64,000 bases of DNA from Hirschia litorea (GTDB lineage Bacteria > Pseudomonadota > Alphaproteobacteria > Caulobacterales > Hyphomonadaceae): positions 1,116,001 to 1,180,000 of the forward strand of contig NZ_JBHTBR010000002.1 in NCBI RefSeq assembly GCF_042665075.1, given 5' to 3'. Shown one piece after another: positions 50,258 through 59,788 of the stretch. The notes under the pieces were generated by a model that did no database searches, was not told the DNA's origin, and was given only the letters and a program-made list of their open reading frames with translations. Position numbers and translations under genes: made by a program. Position 1 is the first letter of the stretch; each line of letters opens with the position of its first letter.

Positions 50258-50722
50258 CTATACAGATTTAACCTTTACAGTTGCTCCTTCAACACCTGTG
50301 ATTTCCACTGTGTCACCTATTGCAAATTCTGTTGTCGCATCTGTTTGAGCACGCCATTCAGAATCGTTTATTTTCACGCGTCCAAAACCGCCTTGAAATA
50401 CGCTCATGACAATGGCTGTTTTGCCAACCATAGACGTATTGCGCTCATTCAATTCTGGGTGAGTTGATGGCGGATTCCGCAGCTTCATTGAAATTCTTCG
50501 ACCAAGCGCCAAGAAGATGACAGAGGCAACAGTAAACACACCCACTTGGTATTGCCAAAGAGCCATAGAGTCTGGCGCAATCAGAGAATAAACGGCTGCT
50601 GTCGCGGCTGCGATTGCAATCCAGAGCAAATCAAATGTGCCGAGCATCATTTCAAATGCAAGCAAGATTAAAGCAAGTCCAACCCAATGCCAGACGGTAA
50701 GTTCACTAAATACGACGTCCAT
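50258..50722 (-). CDS. NfeD-like membrane protein
   Basis: 154 residues. Three N-terminal helices (VGLALILLAFEMMLGTFDLL and following) precede a small OB-fold beta domain (GKTAIVMSVFQGGFGRVKIN, RAQTDATTEFAIGDTVEITG), the NfeD layout. NfeD proteins pair with SPFH proteins to keep membrane domains or proteostasis sites; here the SPFH gene is directly upstream on the same strand, the typical arrangement. Ribosome binding site AGGAGC is good. A hairpin (50777-50803) lies between the two genes. Confidence 0.9.
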   Translation of the reverse strand: MDVVFSELTVWHWVGLALILLAFEMMLGTFDLLWIAIAAATAAVYSLIAPDSMALWQYQVGVFTVASVIFLALGRRISMKLRNPPSTHPELNERNTSMVGKTAIVMSVFQGGFGRVKINDSEWRAQTDATTEFAIGDTVEITGVEGATVKVKSV

Positions 50723-50776
50723 ATACAGCTCCTGATATTTTTATTTTATTCAAAGCAGTAAAACTATGCGGACCAA

Positions 50777-50803
50777 GCATGTGCAGCGATTTCATGCACA
50801 TGC
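50777..50803. other. 9-bp hairpin between SPFH and nfeD genes
   Basis: GCATGTGCA (50777-50785) and TGCACATGC (50795-50803) are perfect complements. No T-run in the minus direction; it may modulate the SPFH-nfeD transcript. Confidence 0.4.
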
Positions 50804-50822
50804 CTCGCCTGCAATTATGGCG

Positions 50823-51797
50823 TTATTCTTGCCAAGGTGATGGAGGGGTTGAGCCACCCTTATCATCATTTGAGCCTTTTTTACCCTTTGGTGGGTTAAA
50901 CCCTGTAAGCGCACCAATTCCCTCAATTGCACCAGCAATACCTGCAAAATCAGCTGGTATAATAACCGTACGCTGCTGATTGGACGTGGCCAGAGATTTG
51001 AATGCCTGAATGTATTCTTGACCCAAGAAATAGTTCACAGCGTTCACATCACCCTTACCGATAGCATCTGAGACCATAAGTGTTGCTTTGGCTTCAGCTT
51101 CTGCTTCACGCTCACGCGCTTCAGCATCACGGAAAGCGGCTTCACGGCGACCTTCTGCTTGTAGGACGGCTGATTGCTTCTCACCTTCTGCACGCAAGAT
51201 GGCGGACTGCTTGTCCCCTTCTGCCTGTAAGATTTCAGCACGCTTGATACGCTCTGCTTTCATCTGACGCGCCATAGCTTCAGTGATGTCGGCTGGCGGA
51301 GACAAATCTGCAATCTCGATACGTGTAACTTTCACGCCCCACGGGTTCGTGGCTGCGTCAATCACGTTTAAGAGGCGCGCATTAATATCGTCGCGGTTTG
51401 ACAATACTTCGTCCAAATCCATCGATCCGACAACAGTACGAATATTGGTCAAAGCTAGGTTTGTGATCGCACGCGTAAGGTCATTCACCTCATAAGAAGC
51501 TGGGACAGGGTCAATCACTTGCGTAAACACAACAGCATCACAAGACACCATTGCGTTGTCTTTGGTGATGACTTCCTGTTGAGGGATATCCAGCACGTTT
51601 TCTTTCATATTCACTTTGTGACCGATACGATCCAAAAATGGGATGATGATTGAAAGCCCCGGACTAAGCGTATTCGTGAAGCGGCCAAAACGCTCCACGG
51701 TGTAGCGATAGCCTTGAGGAACGACCTGTACACCATTCATAATCACCACAATGGCGAAAATAACCCCAGCTACCGCAACTATTGAAATGTTTTCCAT
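50823..51797 (-). CDS. SPFH/Band 7 protein (QmcA/stomatin type)
   Basis: 324 residues. One N-terminal helix (ISIVAVAGVIFAIVVIMNGV), then the Band 7 domain (VPQGYRYTVERFGRFTNTLSPG to NPWGVKVTRIEIADLSPPADI), then a coiled coil with repeated EGEKQSAIL/VLQAEGRR motifs, and a Gly/Pro-rich C-terminus (GFNPPKGKKGSNDDKGG). This is the QmcA-like organisation of a membrane-anchored oligomer. GAGAGGGAC lies before the ATG. Works with the downstream NfeD protein. Confidence 0.95.
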   Translation of the reverse strand: MENISIVAVAGVIFAIVVIMNGVQVVPQGYRYTVERFGRFTNTLSPGLSIIIPFLDRIGHKVNMKENVLDIPQQEVITKDNAMVSCDAVVFTQVIDPVPASYEVNDLTRAITNLALTNIRTVVGSMDLDEVLSNRDDINARLLNVIDAATNPWGVKVTRIEIADLSPPADITEAMARQMKAERIKRAEILQAEGDKQSAILRAEGEKQSAVLQAEGRREAAFRDAEAREREAEAEAKATLMVSDAIGKGDVNAVNYFLGQEYIQAFKSLATSNQQRTVIIPADFAGIAGAIEGIGALTGFNPPKGKKGSNDDKGGSTPPSPWQE

Positions 51798-51906
51798 GTC
51801 GTCCCTCTCGCATCATTAATATATATTTATTTATAGCACAAACACAGTATAAATCCACAAAAATCAACTATAATTTGAATTAAGGCAAATCTATACTTAA
51901 ATGTGT

Positions 51907-52389
51907 TTAAATCTTGGAAAGCATATATTCAGCAGAAGAGACTTTAAACTCACCGCCTTCTTCAATGTTCATTTGAACAACCTTGCCATCTTTGACTAAC
52001 ATTGAGTAACGCTTAGAACGTGGGCCCATGCCAAAACCACGCCCATCAAGTTGAGTACCAGTAAGTTCAGCGAACTCGGCATTTCCATCAGCGAGCATAA
52101 GGATATCCTTGCCTACACTCTGGCTTTTACCCCATGCATCCATCACAAACACATCATTGACGGACACACATGCAACTTTATCGACGCCTTTGGCACGCAA
52201 TGCATCAAGGTTGTCGATAAACCCTGGAAGGTGGCTCACTGAACATGTTGGTGTGAACGCGCCTGGAACTGAAAAAATCGCGACAGTTGAACCGGCTGTG
52301 AGGTCTTTGGTTGAAATCGCTTCTGGGCCGTTTTCACCCATAACTTTAAAGGAAAATTCTGGAAGTGTATCGCCTACGGAAATAGTCAT
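51907..52389 (-). CDS. Prx5-type peroxiredoxin
   Basis: 160-residue thiol peroxidase of the AhpC/TSA superfamily, Prx5 group: ISVGDTLPEFSF at the N-terminus, peroxidatic Cys in VPGAFTPTCSVSHLPGF, then VACVSVNDVFVMDAWGK with a second Cys, and the Prx5-typical GRGFGMGPRSKRYSML. Start at 52389 (MTISVG) fits the family; the frame extends to 52419. Reduces H2O2 or organic peroxides with thioredoxin or glutaredoxin. Divergent from yqgE; neighbourhood with rnhA is common in alphaproteobacteria. Confidence 0.94.
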   Translation of the reverse strand: MTISVGDTLPEFSFKVMGENGPEAISTKDLTAGSTVAIFSVPGAFTPTCSVSHLPGFIDNLDALRAKGVDKVACVSVNDVFVMDAWGKSQSVGKDILMLADGNAEFAELTGTQLDGRGFGMGPRSKRYSMLVKDGKVVQMNIEEGGEFKVSSAEYMLSKI

Positions 52390-52615
52390 GCGCTTAGTCT
52401 TTCTAAGGTTTAACGTCACGTTATGAAATCAATGCGACGCAATAAATTTTGGATATGTTACAACGACTTTCAGACTGTGCAATCACGATTCAATGACATT
52501 GCAAATTACTGATCTTTGATTTCTCAGAGATAAGTTGCTCTCCCCCCCTTGCAGAACGCCGATTTTGCAGCAAACTTGCCTACACCCATCATGCAAAATC
52601 TAACTGGAGGTTCGG

Positions 52616-53173
52616 TTGAACGGCTCGCTTGCAGGAAAATTACTTATTGCTCTGCCCGCAATCAAAGATCCCTTCTTTGAACGTGCCGTGATTCTTTTAT
52701 GCTCGCACAGTGAAGAACATGCGATGGGAATTATCATCAATCACGAAATGACTGATATCACGAATGAAGAGCTTTTCGATCAATTAGGCATGGACAATTC
52801 TCCGGCCAATACACTCCCCGTTTTACAAGGTGGGCCTGTATGCCTTGAGCGAGGTTTCGTGCTGCATTCTGATGATTATGATGCACCTGGCGTTACGGTT
52901 CCGATCACTGATGGCGTTTGCCTAACCGCAACTGAAGATGTGCTCATTGCGCTGGCCTCTCAAACTCCGCCCGAAAAAGCAGTCCTTGCATTGGGATATG
53001 CAGGATGGGGCGAAGGCCAACTTGAAGAAGAAATAACTGAAAATGTATGGCTCGTCGCAGAAGCAAGCCCCGCATTAATTTACGACAAAGACTATAAGAC
53101 CAAATGGAATCGCGCACTCGCAAGTCTGGGCGTCTCTCCCGACAAGCTCCACTCCATTGGTGGACGTGCCTAA
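52616..53173 (+). CDS. YqgE/AlgH (UPF0301) protein
   Basis: 185 residues of the YqgE/AlgH family: LAGKLLIALPAIKDPFFERA, then LLCSHSEEHAMGIIIN (conserved C/H..E.AMG...N), LPVLQGGPVC, and YAGWGEGQLEEEI. Start is TTG 52616 with a perfect GGAGG 5 bases before. The fold resembles a small alpha/beta domain, but function is unresolved; some relatives are linked to alginate regulation or to RNA quality control. Its spacer has a run of seven C upstream (52542-52548). Confidence 0.92.
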   Translation: MNGSLAGKLLIALPAIKDPFFERAVILLCSHSEEHAMGIIINHEMTDITNEELFDQLGMDNSPANTLPVLQGGPVCLERGFVLHSDDYDAPGVTVPITDGVCLTATEDVLIALASQTPPEKAVLALGYAGWGEGQLEEEITENVWLVAEASPALIYDKDYKTKWNRALASLGVSPDKLHSIGGRA

Positions 53174-53195
53174 CGCGTTTAATTCGCTGTTAAAG

Positions 53196-54290
53196 CTATT
53201 CCGGATTCAAAACTTTCATAGATACGACCCCTTTATGAGAACGTAGGTTTTCTAAGATTGCATCTTCACACATAGGTGCACCACTTACAAAACCCTGTAT
53301 GAAATCACATCCGACCTCTTTCATGGCTTGCGCATGCATTCCTGTTTCAACGCCTTCAGCTGTTACCGTCATATCCAAATCATGCGCAAGATCGACTATC
53401 GCTTTGATGATGATACGGCCACGCGGACGGCTCATCATTGAGGTAAGACGCTGGTCTAATTTCAAACCATCCGCAGGAATATCTGCAAGCCACGCAAGCG
53501 AAGAATGCCCCGCACCAAAATCATCAAGGATTAATCCCGCACCTGCTGCACGAAATGCGGCCAATGCTCCCAAGGCACGATTTACATCCCGCAAAGCAGC
53601 TTGTTCAGTCAGCTCGATACGCAACACATCACGCGGCAAATCACACTCACGAATAATACTCTCTACTTCTTGAACGAGTACAGGCCGCGCAATCTCTGCC
53701 GCAGACAAATTCACCTGCATGAACACGTCACCAGCACTTTTGCGAAACCTAGCGAGCGCTTTAGCAGCTTTATCCAGCATGGTGGGTGCAACATGCGTCC
53801 AATCGGCCGCCAACCCAAATTCGGACAGACCATCTGGTCCTGTTAAATCTCCATGCGGCGTACGCCAACGCGCAAGCGCCTCAAATCCCGCAAGCTGAGA
53901 TGTCTTTGCATCCCATATAGGTTGATAAACAGGCTCCAATCCATCGAGGTTTGTAACCAAAGTAACCGGATTAGTTACACGCGCATATAAAAGGCCGCGC
54001 GCGGCACCATCATCAATCCGTGCGCCTATCATGCGCGCCGTATCACCATTCCCCAATGTCACTTTTTGATCTATCGCTGAAGATGATTGTCCGGTCAGCA
54101 ATTTTTGCAAACCGGAGCGCGCAAGACCATCAACTTGCGCCAAAAACTCATCCAGCGTCCACTCCCCGTCCATATGCCCCAAAGGGCCAGACGCATCAGC
54201 TTCAATAGTGAGACGCGCGTTAGATCCGGACCAGCTCCATACAGCCGCACGTGCTGCATTTATCGCTGTGGTATTGGGTTGATGGGGCAT
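53196..54290 (-). CDS. EAL-domain cyclic-di-GMP phosphodiesterase
   Basis: 364 residues. N-terminal ~120 residues form a PAS-like input (RAAVWSWSGSNARLTIEA, then QKVTLGNGDTARMIGARIDD). The C-terminal EAL domain has every key element: FEALARW, MQVNLSAAEIA, RIELTEQAAL, DDFGAGHSSLAWLADIPADG, LKLDQ, and TAEGVET. So hydrolysis of c-di-GMP is likely, with no GGDEF partner in the chain. Soluble, cytoplasmic. Probably controls motility or attachment (inference). No adjacent signalling partner. Confidence 0.9.
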   Translation of the reverse strand: MPHQPNTTAINAARAAVWSWSGSNARLTIEADASGPLGHMDGEWTLDEFLAQVDGLARSGLQKLLTGQSSSAIDQKVTLGNGDTARMIGARIDDGAARGLLYARVTNPVTLVTNLDGLEPVYQPIWDAKTSQLAGFEALARWRTPHGDLTGPDGLSEFGLAADWTHVAPTMLDKAAKALARFRKSAGDVFMQVNLSAAEIARPVLVQEVESIIRECDLPRDVLRIELTEQAALRDVNRALGALAAFRAAGAGLILDDFGAGHSSLAWLADIPADGLKLDQRLTSMMSRPRGRIIIKAIVDLAHDLDMTVTAEGVETGMHAQAMKEVGCDFIQGFVSGAPMCEDAILENLRSHKGVVSMKVLNPE

Positions 54291-54401
54291 TCAACATCTC
54301 CAAAAGTAGACCATGAATCTAGCCTGCGCTTTTTAATAAAGCGAGACCCATTCCTCAAACCTGTCTAAACTAAAATATTTGGCGCTAAGATTAGCCTTGC
54401 C

Positions 54402-55682
54402 CTAAGAAACAAACGCGTGCGCAGCATCCAAGCAAGATGCTGGCCCGACACAACTTGCTGTCGGCAGCCCATTGATCGACTGCTTCACACACTCTTGGAC
54501 ATCACGCATTGTCACACGATCTATTTCCCCAAGCGCTTCAGGCAAATTGATCAAACGGTTGAATGTAAACAGCTCATATGCACCTGAGCTACCTCTTGCG
54601 GCAGGGCCTTCAGAAGACATCGCAAATTGCGTTTTCTGCGTTGCACGAGCGCGGCTCATTTCCGCAGGGGTTGGACCTGTTGCTGCAAACTCATGCCACA
54701 AATCTTTGACAATTTTTTGTACATCCATCGCATCATCTGGATCACATCCACAATACACATTGAAGCGGCCAGCATCTGAATAACTGTCAAAATATGCATC
54801 TATAGAATACGCCAGTCCACGTTTTTCGCGAACTTCTTGATACAGACGCGAGGCCATGCCGCCGCCAAAAATTTCCTCAAACAAACGCGCTGCAAACCGT
54901 TTGTCTGTGCGGGAGTCTGGCGCAGGAAAAGATAAAACGAGATGTGCTTGTTCAGTATCACGCTCACGCACAATCGCTTTATTGCCTGCTTGAGGCTGTA
55001 TTCGCAAAGCTGGTGCACCCGCTTTTAACGGTGTGAGCCATTTTTCTGCCTGTGCAATAATAGATGCGCGTTCATATCCGCCAGCAACAGACATCACAAC
55101 ACGATTTGCCACATAGTTTTGATCAATAAACCCACGCAATTGCGCACAATCAATGTCTTTTAAACTTGCTTCAGTTCCCAAGACCGAACGCCCAAGCGCA
55201 TGATTTGGCCACGCCGCTGCTTGCGCAAGCTCAAAGACTAAATCTTCAGCTTGATCGGACGCTTCGCCAATCTCTTGAATGACAACGCCCTTCTCTCGCT
55301 CCAATTCATTTTCGGGGAGCTGCTGATCCATTGCGAGACTAGAGGCCACACTGAGCATGTCGCCAGCATCTTCAGCGAGGCAGCGCACATAAAACCCTGT
55401 GCGCTCATAATCTGTAGACGCATTCAATATGCCGCCGCGATCTTCCACCTGCTCCACAAGTTCACGCGCACTATGGCCACCAGCGCCCTTAAACGCCATA
55501 TGTTCGAGCAAATGCGCTATGCCATTATTCTCAACGCTTTCATCACGTGCACCTGCATCCACCCAAACGCCGACACTTGCAGTCTGCACATGCGGCATAG
55601 GATCGAGCACTAAGCGTGCGCCATTTGGAAAAACGATCAGCTCACGCGCATCATCATTCATGCGAAAAGGTGTATCGCTCAA
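54402..55682 (-). CDS. M16 zinc peptidase, MPP-like
   Basis: 426 residues, like the mitochondrial processing peptidase beta subunit and its alphaproteobacterial homologues. Inverted zinc motif HLLEH at residues 57-61, with downstream Glu in EREKGVVIQEIGEA; the second, non-catalytic half-domain follows. A Gly-rich loop FGGGMASRLYQEVREKRGLAY is typical. Starts 4 bp inside thrC (ATGA overlap), so it is the last gene of the cox-linked operon. Cleaves peptides, probably soluble or membrane-associated. Confidence 0.94.
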   Translation of the reverse strand: MSDTPFRMNDDARELIVFPNGARLVLDPMPHVQTASVGVWVDAGARDESVENNGIAHLLEHMAFKGAGGHSARELVEQVEDRGGILNASTDYERTGFYVRCLAEDAGDMLSVASSLAMDQQLPENELEREKGVVIQEIGEASDQAEDLVFELAQAAAWPNHALGRSVLGTEASLKDIDCAQLRGFIDQNYVANRVVMSVAGGYERASIIAQAEKWLTPLKAGAPALRIQPQAGNKAIVRERDTEQAHLVLSFPAPDSRTDKRFAARLFEEIFGGGMASRLYQEVREKRGLAYSIDAYFDSYSDAGRFNVYCGCDPDDAMDVQKIVKDLWHEFAATGPTPAEMSRARATQKTQFAMSSEGPAARGSSGAYELFTFNRLINLPEALGEIDRVTMRDVQECVKQSINGLPTASCVGPASCLDAAHAFVS

Positions 55683-57067
55683 GCAGTCACCCGCGATAAA
55701 GCGACCATGCGCTCTTTGACATGTGCAATATCCATTGGACCTGTTTCGAACACTTCCGGACGGGATGTAAATTCATGCGCCCGCAGCGGCAAAGGTGCAT
55801 CCTGACCGATAGCTTCTTTTACCGTCTCAGGGAATTTGGCTGCATGCGCCGTTGAAAGCACAACATCAACACTATCTGTCTCATCCGCATAGCGCGCTGC
55901 ATGCAGGCCAACAGCTGTATGCGGACATACCTGCCAACCCGTTTCATCTAAAGTGCGCTGCATTTCGACAAAGGTTTCTTCATCTGTCACAGCACTCGCG
56001 GTAAAGCCCATACAGCCCAATGGTCCAAGCGCTTTCGCTGGTAAAGGCGCGACCCCATCTTTGGCAAGTTGATCATAAGCAGTTTTGACCGCATCGCCAT
56101 CGCGACCAGCAGCTTCAAACAAGAGGCGTTCAAAGTTTGATGGAACTTGGATATCCATTGCCGGACTAACTGTTGGCGTAGTGTGCCCTTTTTTAAGGTC
56201 TTGCCCATTTAGCAGACGCGCCATTGCATCATTTGCATTTACCGCCACATGACATTCAAAGCCATTGAGCAAACCACAACGTGCCGCCACATACCCTGCG
56301 AGCGCATCTCCAAAATTACCTGACGGCACAACAAAACGAATTTTTGCATTCGCACCAAGCTGAGCTTGTGCTGTCGCAAAATATACGGATTGCGCAGCGA
56401 TGCGTGTCCAGTTGATTGAGTTCACGCCAGACAGGTTCAAACGGCGCTTGGTCTGCTCATCAGCAAATAGCTCTTTGACGATGGCCTGACACTGGTCAAA
56501 ATCACCCTCTAGCGCGAAGTTATGAATATTGCTTGCGCCAGTCGCTGACATAAATACGCGCTGTACTGGAGAAATACGATTGTGCGGGTGTAAGATCATT
56601 ACATCCACGTTTTCAGCTCCCGCAAAAGCTGCGGCCGCTGCACCACCTGTATCACCTGATGTGGCGCACACGATTGTCATGCGTTCACCGCGCATACCAA
56701 GCGCATAATCGTACAATTGAGCAATAAAGCGCATCGCGACATCTTTAAACGCAAGCGTAGGACCATGGTGCAATTCCATCATCCATTTGCCTTGGCCAAT
56801 TTGCGTTAGCGGCGCTACGGATTGGTGCGCAAACGCGCCATAAGCTTTGGCAGCAAGGTCTTCAATGACATCATATTCGATCGTGTCGCCGGCAAACGCT
56901 TTGAGGACACGCGCAGCTGTGACGTGATATTCTTCGTTTTGCGATGGGCGCTCAATTGTTGGAAATTCTTCCGGCGTGTAAAGGCCACCATCAGGTGCAA
57001 GACCTGCAAGACTGGCTGTTACGAAGTCTACGGGGTCTGCGCCGCCGCGTGTAGAAATATAGCGCAT
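55679..57067 (-). CDS. thrC: Threonine synthase
   Basis: 462-residue PLP enzyme converting O-phosphohomoserine to threonine, long form as in E. coli and yeast. N-terminal MRYISTRGGADPVDF; PLP lysine in LAFKDVAMRF; phosphate loop ATSGDTGGAAAAA; SGVNSINWTRIAAQ. Downstream of SURF1 and upstream of the M16 peptidase, an arrangement common in alphaproteobacteria although the pathway partner thrB lies 7 kb away. Confidence 0.96.
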   Translation of the reverse strand: MRYISTRGGADPVDFVTASLAGLAPDGGLYTPEEFPTIERPSQNEEYHVTAARVLKAFAGDTIEYDVIEDLAAKAYGAFAHQSVAPLTQIGQGKWMMELHHGPTLAFKDVAMRFIAQLYDYALGMRGERMTIVCATSGDTGGAAAAAFAGAENVDVMILHPHNRISPVQRVFMSATGASNIHNFALEGDFDQCQAIVKELFADEQTKRRLNLSGVNSINWTRIAAQSVYFATAQAQLGANAKIRFVVPSGNFGDALAGYVAARCGLLNGFECHVAVNANDAMARLLNGQDLKKGHTTPTVSPAMDIQVPSNFERLLFEAAGRDGDAVKTAYDQLAKDGVAPLPAKALGPLGCMGFTASAVTDEETFVEMQRTLDETGWQVCPHTAVGLHAARYADETDSVDVVLSTAHAAKFPETVKEAIGQDAPLPLRAHEFTSRPEVFETGPMDIAHVKERMVALSRVTA

Positions 57068-57097
57068 GGGGTCTATCGCCTTAATCTGTCGTCTAAC

Positions 57098-57778
57098 TTA
57101 ATTGCTAAAGCGCAGGCGCCCAGCACGAATATGGAATGCGCCGTATAACACAATTAGCGCAATTGCCATCCCAAACCATGTCACAGAATAGCCAATATGA
57201 CGTTCTGGAGGGGTTTGAGTGAGATGTATTGGCATGCCATTGCTTGCAAGCAACATATATTCTCGGTTTAGCACATTGGCACCATTGATAAATAAGGACT
57301 GCTCCATCGCATCAGCATCAAACCAATACCATTCATTTTTTTCCGGTGCATTTGTATTGGAAAACGAAGTACGGTTTTGCGTCATCGCGACGATACGCAA
57401 CGTATCTATCAATTCCACATCACCATCATAATTTTCAAAGGCTGTCTCAGCTAACAAAGCCCCCTCAACACATGGAGGAGCGGCAATCGCTGTAAAAACG
57501 CGCCATCCGGGGCGTCCATCCGTGGATTGACCAAAAACACGCAACCACTCGGTAGAGACGGCACTCGAAGGCAATACGCGCTTACCCATTGGATTTTCAG
57601 ATGGCGGACATAAGGCTGTGGCTAGATCTGTTTCGCCGCGCTCTGCCTGCGCAATATAATCTGCAATTAAGCCAGATTTCCACTCCGCCCGTTGCCATTG
57701 CCACACCCCAAGCCAAATTAGCAGTGCTAGCACGACGCTTGAAAAAATCGTCAAAATTGGAAAAGGCCGAAAAGTCAT
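57098..57778 (-). CDS. SURF1-family cytochrome oxidase assembly protein
   Basis: About 226 residues with one helix at each end (PILTIFSSVVLALLIWLGVW and GYSVTWFGMAIALIVLYGAF) and a large periplasmic loop; the SURF1 signature WQWQRAEWKSGLI follows helix 1 and HIGYSVTWFGMA is near the end. SURF1 (Shy1) helps insert haem a into subunit I. ATG 57778 is taken; a TTG at 57790 has AGGTG too close. It lies between DUF983 and thrC in the cox cluster. Confidence 0.92.
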   Translation of the reverse strand: MTFRPFPILTIFSSVVLALLIWLGVWQWQRAEWKSGLIADYIAQAERGETDLATALCPPSENPMGKRVLPSSAVSTEWLRVFGQSTDGRPGWRVFTAIAAPPCVEGALLAETAFENYDGDVELIDTLRIVAMTQNRTSFSNTNAPEKNEWYWFDADAMEQSLFINGANVLNREYMLLASNGMPIHLTQTPPERHIGYSVTWFGMAIALIVLYGAFHIRAGRLRFSN

Positions 57779-57853
57779 AGGAGCGACCAATTCACCTGTT
57801 CAAGGTGCCTATTTGAAATTGGAGCTAACAGGCCAACTCGCCTATCACCTCAA

Positions 57854-58234
57854 CTATTTAGGTTGCTGGTCAGCGTGATCTTCAAACCGCGCTTCCTCTG
57901 CTTTATTAGCCCATTGCAAAGCAAACAAAAGCGATTTTGCAGGCCGAAGCAACCAGAGACAAAAGAGGATAATCACAGGTGGGAAGATGAGTAAATGCAC
58001 CCATACTGGTGGATCTACCCAAAGATGAAACAACATTCCCAAAGGAACGATGACGATCATAGCAATCCACATGACGAAGAAAGCTGGACCGTCACCTGAG
58101 TCTGCGACTGTGAAGTCTGCGCCGCATGCAGCGCATTCATCATTCATCGTAAGATATCCGCGAAAAACCTGACCTTCCCCGCACTCTGGACAACGACAAT
58201 TCATGCCGGCTGAAAACGGGGAAACTTTGGCCAT
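57854..58234 (-). CDS. DUF983 family zinc-ribbon membrane protein
   Basis: 126 residues: N-terminal zinc ribbon with CRCPECGEGQVFRGYL and DECAACGADF (two CxxC pairs), then two helices (DGPAFFVMWIAMIVIVPLGM and LIFPPVIILFCLWLL). DUF983 proteins are regularly encoded between ctaE and SURF1 in alphaproteobacteria and are thought to help oxidase maturation; function is unproven. Here it lies in exactly that place. Confidence 0.92.
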   Translation of the reverse strand: MAKVSPFSAGMNCRCPECGEGQVFRGYLTMNDECAACGADFTVADSGDGPAFFVMWIAMIVIVPLGMLFHLWVDPPVWVHLLIFPPVIILFCLWLLRPAKSLLFALQWANKAEEARFEDHADQQPK

Positions 58235-58259
58235 GATTTAACTCTTCAATCTAGTGGAG

Positions 58260-59156
58260 TTAGTGTCCACCACCACCGCCACCTGCACCAAGAACGATGT
58301 GCGGAGCGACGTATACGAATGCAAATAGGAACAACCATACTACATCCACGAAGTGCCAATACCATGCGGCAAATTCGAACCCAAGGTGCTTTTGAGCTGT
58401 CATATTGTTTGCCATCAAGCGGAACAAACATACAGCCAAGAAGATCGTCCCGATAACAACGTGAGCACCGTGGAAACCTGTCGCCATAAAGAAGGCAGAA
58501 CCATATAGTGATCCGTCAAATGAGAAGTGCGCGTGTTGGTATTCTAGAACCTGTAGGAAGGTAAAGAATGCACCTAATGCAACCGTCAACAACAAGCCAA
58601 GTTTAGCAGCTTTATAATCTGCTTCCTGAATAGCGTGGTGCGCCCATGTCACTGTTGTACCTGAAAGCAAAAGCACCAATGTGTTGATCAATGGCAAGTG
58701 GAATGGATCAAATGTTTGAACTTGGTGACCATCTGTTTGCATGGGTGGCCAGTTAGACCAAGCCGCAAGGTTTTCGTGCAAAGCTGTATCAAAACCAGTT
58801 GCACGGAATTCATGGAAAATGACCATTTCAAAGAATGACCAGAACCATCCCACAAAGAACATTACCTCTGAAGCGATGAAGAGGATCATGCCGTATTTCA
58901 AAGACATTTGTACAACAGGCGTGTGATCACCTGCGCGACTTTCTTTGATTGTGTCAGCCCACCAACCAATCAACACAACAGTGATGATCAAAAGGCCAGG
59001 AACGATTGCCAGAATATTGCCTTCAGGAACGCCAAACAGGCCTTTCATGTAAGCAACGCCGCCAAGCGCCAGAACAAATAGACCCAAAGAGGCCAATACA
59101 GGCCAAGGACTTGGGTTTACGATGTGGTAGTCATGTTTCATTGCGCCGTGCGCCAT
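58260..59156 (-). CDS. ctaE: Cytochrome c oxidase subunit III
   Basis: 298 residues with seven predicted helices; start ATG 59156 (MAHGAMKHDYHIVNPSPWPV) chosen because GAGGG lies eight bases upstream, not the in-frame TTG at 59162. Landmarks: EVMFFVGWFWSFFEMVIF, YGSAFFMATGFHGAHVVIG and the closing AAWYWHFVDVVWLFLF. The C-terminus ends in a Gly-rich run (GAGGGGGGH). Structural, supports stability of the aa3 complex. Confidence 0.97.
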   Translation of the reverse strand: MAHGAMKHDYHIVNPSPWPVLASLGLFVLALGGVAYMKGLFGVPEGNILAIVPGLLIITVVLIGWWADTIKESRAGDHTPVVQMSLKYGMILFIASEVMFFVGWFWSFFEMVIFHEFRATGFDTALHENLAAWSNWPPMQTDGHQVQTFDPFHLPLINTLVLLLSGTTVTWAHHAIQEADYKAAKLGLLLTVALGAFFTFLQVLEYQHAHFSFDGSLYGSAFFMATGFHGAHVVIGTIFLAVCLFRLMANNMTAQKHLGFEFAAWYWHFVDVVWLFLFAFVYVAPHIVLGAGGGGGGH

Positions 59157-59212
59157 GGCCAATTCCCTCAGTTTTAAGTCGCGTTCGTCAATTACTATTG
59201 CTGATGCGAGGA

Positions 59213-59788
59213 TTAATGTGTGCTCACCCCAGCATCAAGCTGTGCGGTATATTGATTCTTCTTTTCTGCATTCGTATCGTAAAACGTGTACGAAAGCGTA
59301 ATATCAGTTATGTCGTCCAACTGTTTTTCGTCATTCATTTCAGGATCAATGTAGAAAATCACTGGTAGACGCTCTTTGGCACCAGGTTCAAATACACGTT
59401 CCTCAAAACAAAAACACTCTAACTTATTAAAATACGGACCAGCTTTGTGTGGCGCGACATTATATGCAGCCATCGCAGTGATGGGTTGATCTGTCTCATT
59501 AGCAACTTCAAAAAAGATCATGCCTGTCTCTCCCAATTTAATAGGGAAAGTACGATCAACTGGTTTGAAAGTTAGGCCTGTATGCATGCCTGTGTTCGAA
59601 TCTAATCGGATTGTCACTTCACGCTCGAGCACATGACTTGGCGCTTTGTTTGCGACTTGAATTGTTCCGCCAAAACCCGTCACATTACAAAATGCTGAGT
59701 AAAGCGCTGGTGCGGAAAATCCAAAACAAAGCGCACCTACAGCGATTAACCCAATAATACCTGCTGTTTTATGATTGCGAGACAACAT
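59213..59788 (-). CDS. ctaG: Cytochrome oxidase CuB assembly protein
   Basis: 191 residues, Cox11/CtaG family: one N-terminal helix (AGIIGLIAVGALCFGFSAPAL) and a periplasmic beta-sandwich with the copper-binding FNKLECFCFEERVFEPG motif (CFCF). It delivers copper to the CuB site of subunit I. The ATG immediately follows the TAA stop of the upstream small membrane gene (0 bp gap), so they are coupled. 50 bp upstream of ctaE. Confidence 0.96.
   Translation of the reverse strand: MLSRNHKTAGIIGLIAVGALCFGFSAPALYSAFCNVTGFGGTIQVANKAPSHVLEREVTIRLDSNTGMHTGLTFKPVDRTFPIKLGETGMIFFEVANETDQPITAMAAYNVAPHKAGPYFNKLECFCFEERVFEPGAKERLPVIFYIDPEMNDEKQLDDITDITLSYTFYDTNAEKKNQYTAQLDAGVSTH

Noticed and set aside
52542..52548. 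C7 tract before yqgE as a phase-variation switch
   Set aside because: Short tract outside coding sequence and not positioned between promoter elements I can identify.
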